Positions 63,638-64,000 of a stretch of DNA of 64,000 nucleotides are shown in pieces. The notes beneath the pieces are model-generated. The model was not told the DNA's origin, did no database searches, and was given only the letters and a program-made list of their open reading frames with translations. Location of the stretch: NCBI RefSeq assembly GCF_039908645.1, contig NZ_CP150917.1, positions 2,367,501 through 2,431,500 on the forward strand, in the 5' to 3' direction. A program made the position numbers and the translations under genes. This DNA comes from Pseudomonas helvetica (GTDB taxonomy: Bacteria > Pseudomonadota > Gammaproteobacteria > Pseudomonadales > Pseudomonadaceae). The first letter of the stretch is position 1. Each line of letters opens with the position of its first letter.

Positions 63638-64000
63638 TCAAGTGGCCTGCTGCAGGTAGCCCATGTCGGACAAGGCCTGGGCCAGTGCTTCGACGCGCTC
63701 CTCGGCCTGGCTTTCAGGCGTGCCGGCAAAGCCGATCAACAGGGCCGGTGGCAGGACATGCTCAAGGCAGTAGTCGCTCAGGGCATAGGTGTGAATGTTG
63801 TGCCGGGCCAGTTCCTTGGCGATGGCATCGTCATCCAGCTCCGCTGGCAACCAGGCGATCAGGTGCATGCCGGCTTCCACCGGGGTGATCTTGAAGAAAC
63901 CGCCCAGCCGTTGCTGCAGCTGCTCGACCAGTGCTTTCTGGCGAGCCTGGTACAGCGCACGCATACGGCGGATGTGCCCAAGGAAGTGGCCTTCGCGCAT
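63638..64000 (-). CDS. MocR-type regulator (GntR plus aminotransferase fold), C-terminal part
   Basis: About 120 codons up to the window edge; the start lies beyond 64000. The part seen (REGHFLGHIRRMRALYQARQ, GMHLIAWLPAELDDDAIAKE, YALSDYCLEHVLPPALLIGF) is the C-terminal end of the aminotransferase-like domain of MocR/PdxR regulators, which use PLP as effector cofactor. It ends 113 bases before the TIM-barrel gene start and points the same way, so it may be in or near the same transcript and control it. Confidence 0.82.
   Translation of the reverse strand: MREGHFLGHIRRMRALYQARQKALVEQLQQRLGGFFKITPVEAGMHLIAWLPAELDDDAIAKELARHNIHTYALSDYCLEHVLPPALLIGFAGTPESQAEERVEALAQALSDMGYLQQAT

Overview
The window reads as chromosomal DNA of a fluorescent-group Pseudomonas. 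The small RNA-binding regulator at 11744-11938 reads as RsmE rather than RsmA. The order thrS-infC-rpmI-rplT-pheS-pheT-ihfA-merR followed by tRNA-Pro, and the metZ-SDR pair next to purF, are also typical of the genus. GC content is high in the core and drops in the toxin/immunity part.

Left part (1-14.8 kb): the end of purF, metZ plus an overlapping short-chain dehydrogenase, a tRNA cluster (Val-TAC, two Asp), an FAD amine oxidoreductase and tRNA-Val(GAC). A patchwork of small accessory genes follows: a tiny lipoprotein candidate, an unknown 138-residue protein, a NADAR protein, GNAT, a metallophosphatase, an FMN reductase, an alpha/beta hydrolase and a DUF2214 protein. After these come rsmE, a SPOR lipoprotein, a secreted endonuclease I, a DUF1654 protein and a periplasmic asparaginase.

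Middle part (15-32.7 kb): a complete ribose operon, rbsB-A-C-R-K-D plus an exported nucleoside hydrolase, with a visible promoter and a LacI-type operator. Together these genes can release ribose from nucleosides, import it and phosphorylate it under RbsR control. After small genes (I78 inhibitor, cold-shock protein) comes the translation operon thrS to ihfA/merR and tRNA-Pro(GGG). Next to tRNA-Pro lie a decayed tyrosine recombinase and a transposase scrap, which suggests an island entry point.

Accessory centre (34.2-57.3 kb): a contact-dependent inhibition locus with four parts. CdiB is the outer-membrane transporter. CdiC is an HlyC-like lysine acyltransferase. CdiA is about 3,050 residues and ends in a deaminase-type toxin with HAE and CxxC motifs. 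CdiI is the overlapping immunity gene. Behind it lie a displaced second deaminase toxin with immunity, an internally deleted IS4-like element, and a 1.76-kb near-identical second copy of the cdiA 3' half carrying a different (HNH-type) toxin and its immunity gene. The last part is an array of orphan immunity-like genes. Most are preceded by the last codons of a lost toxin and bounded by 81-bp inverted-repeat (MITE-like) elements. I count five full copies and one half copy, within about 5 kb. Displaced toxin modules start at the same 10-base boundary (GGTGCAAAAG) that ends the shared pre-toxin sequence of the cdiA copies. The locus looks like a toxin-switching store whose toxins have been cut off while the antidotes were kept.

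Right part (57.3-64 kb): two small lipoproteins, small membrane proteins, an MFS transporter with a TIM-barrel sugar isomerase/epimerase-like gene, and the C-terminal end of a MocR-type regulator running off the window. No rRNA, CRISPR array or complete prophage was seen.
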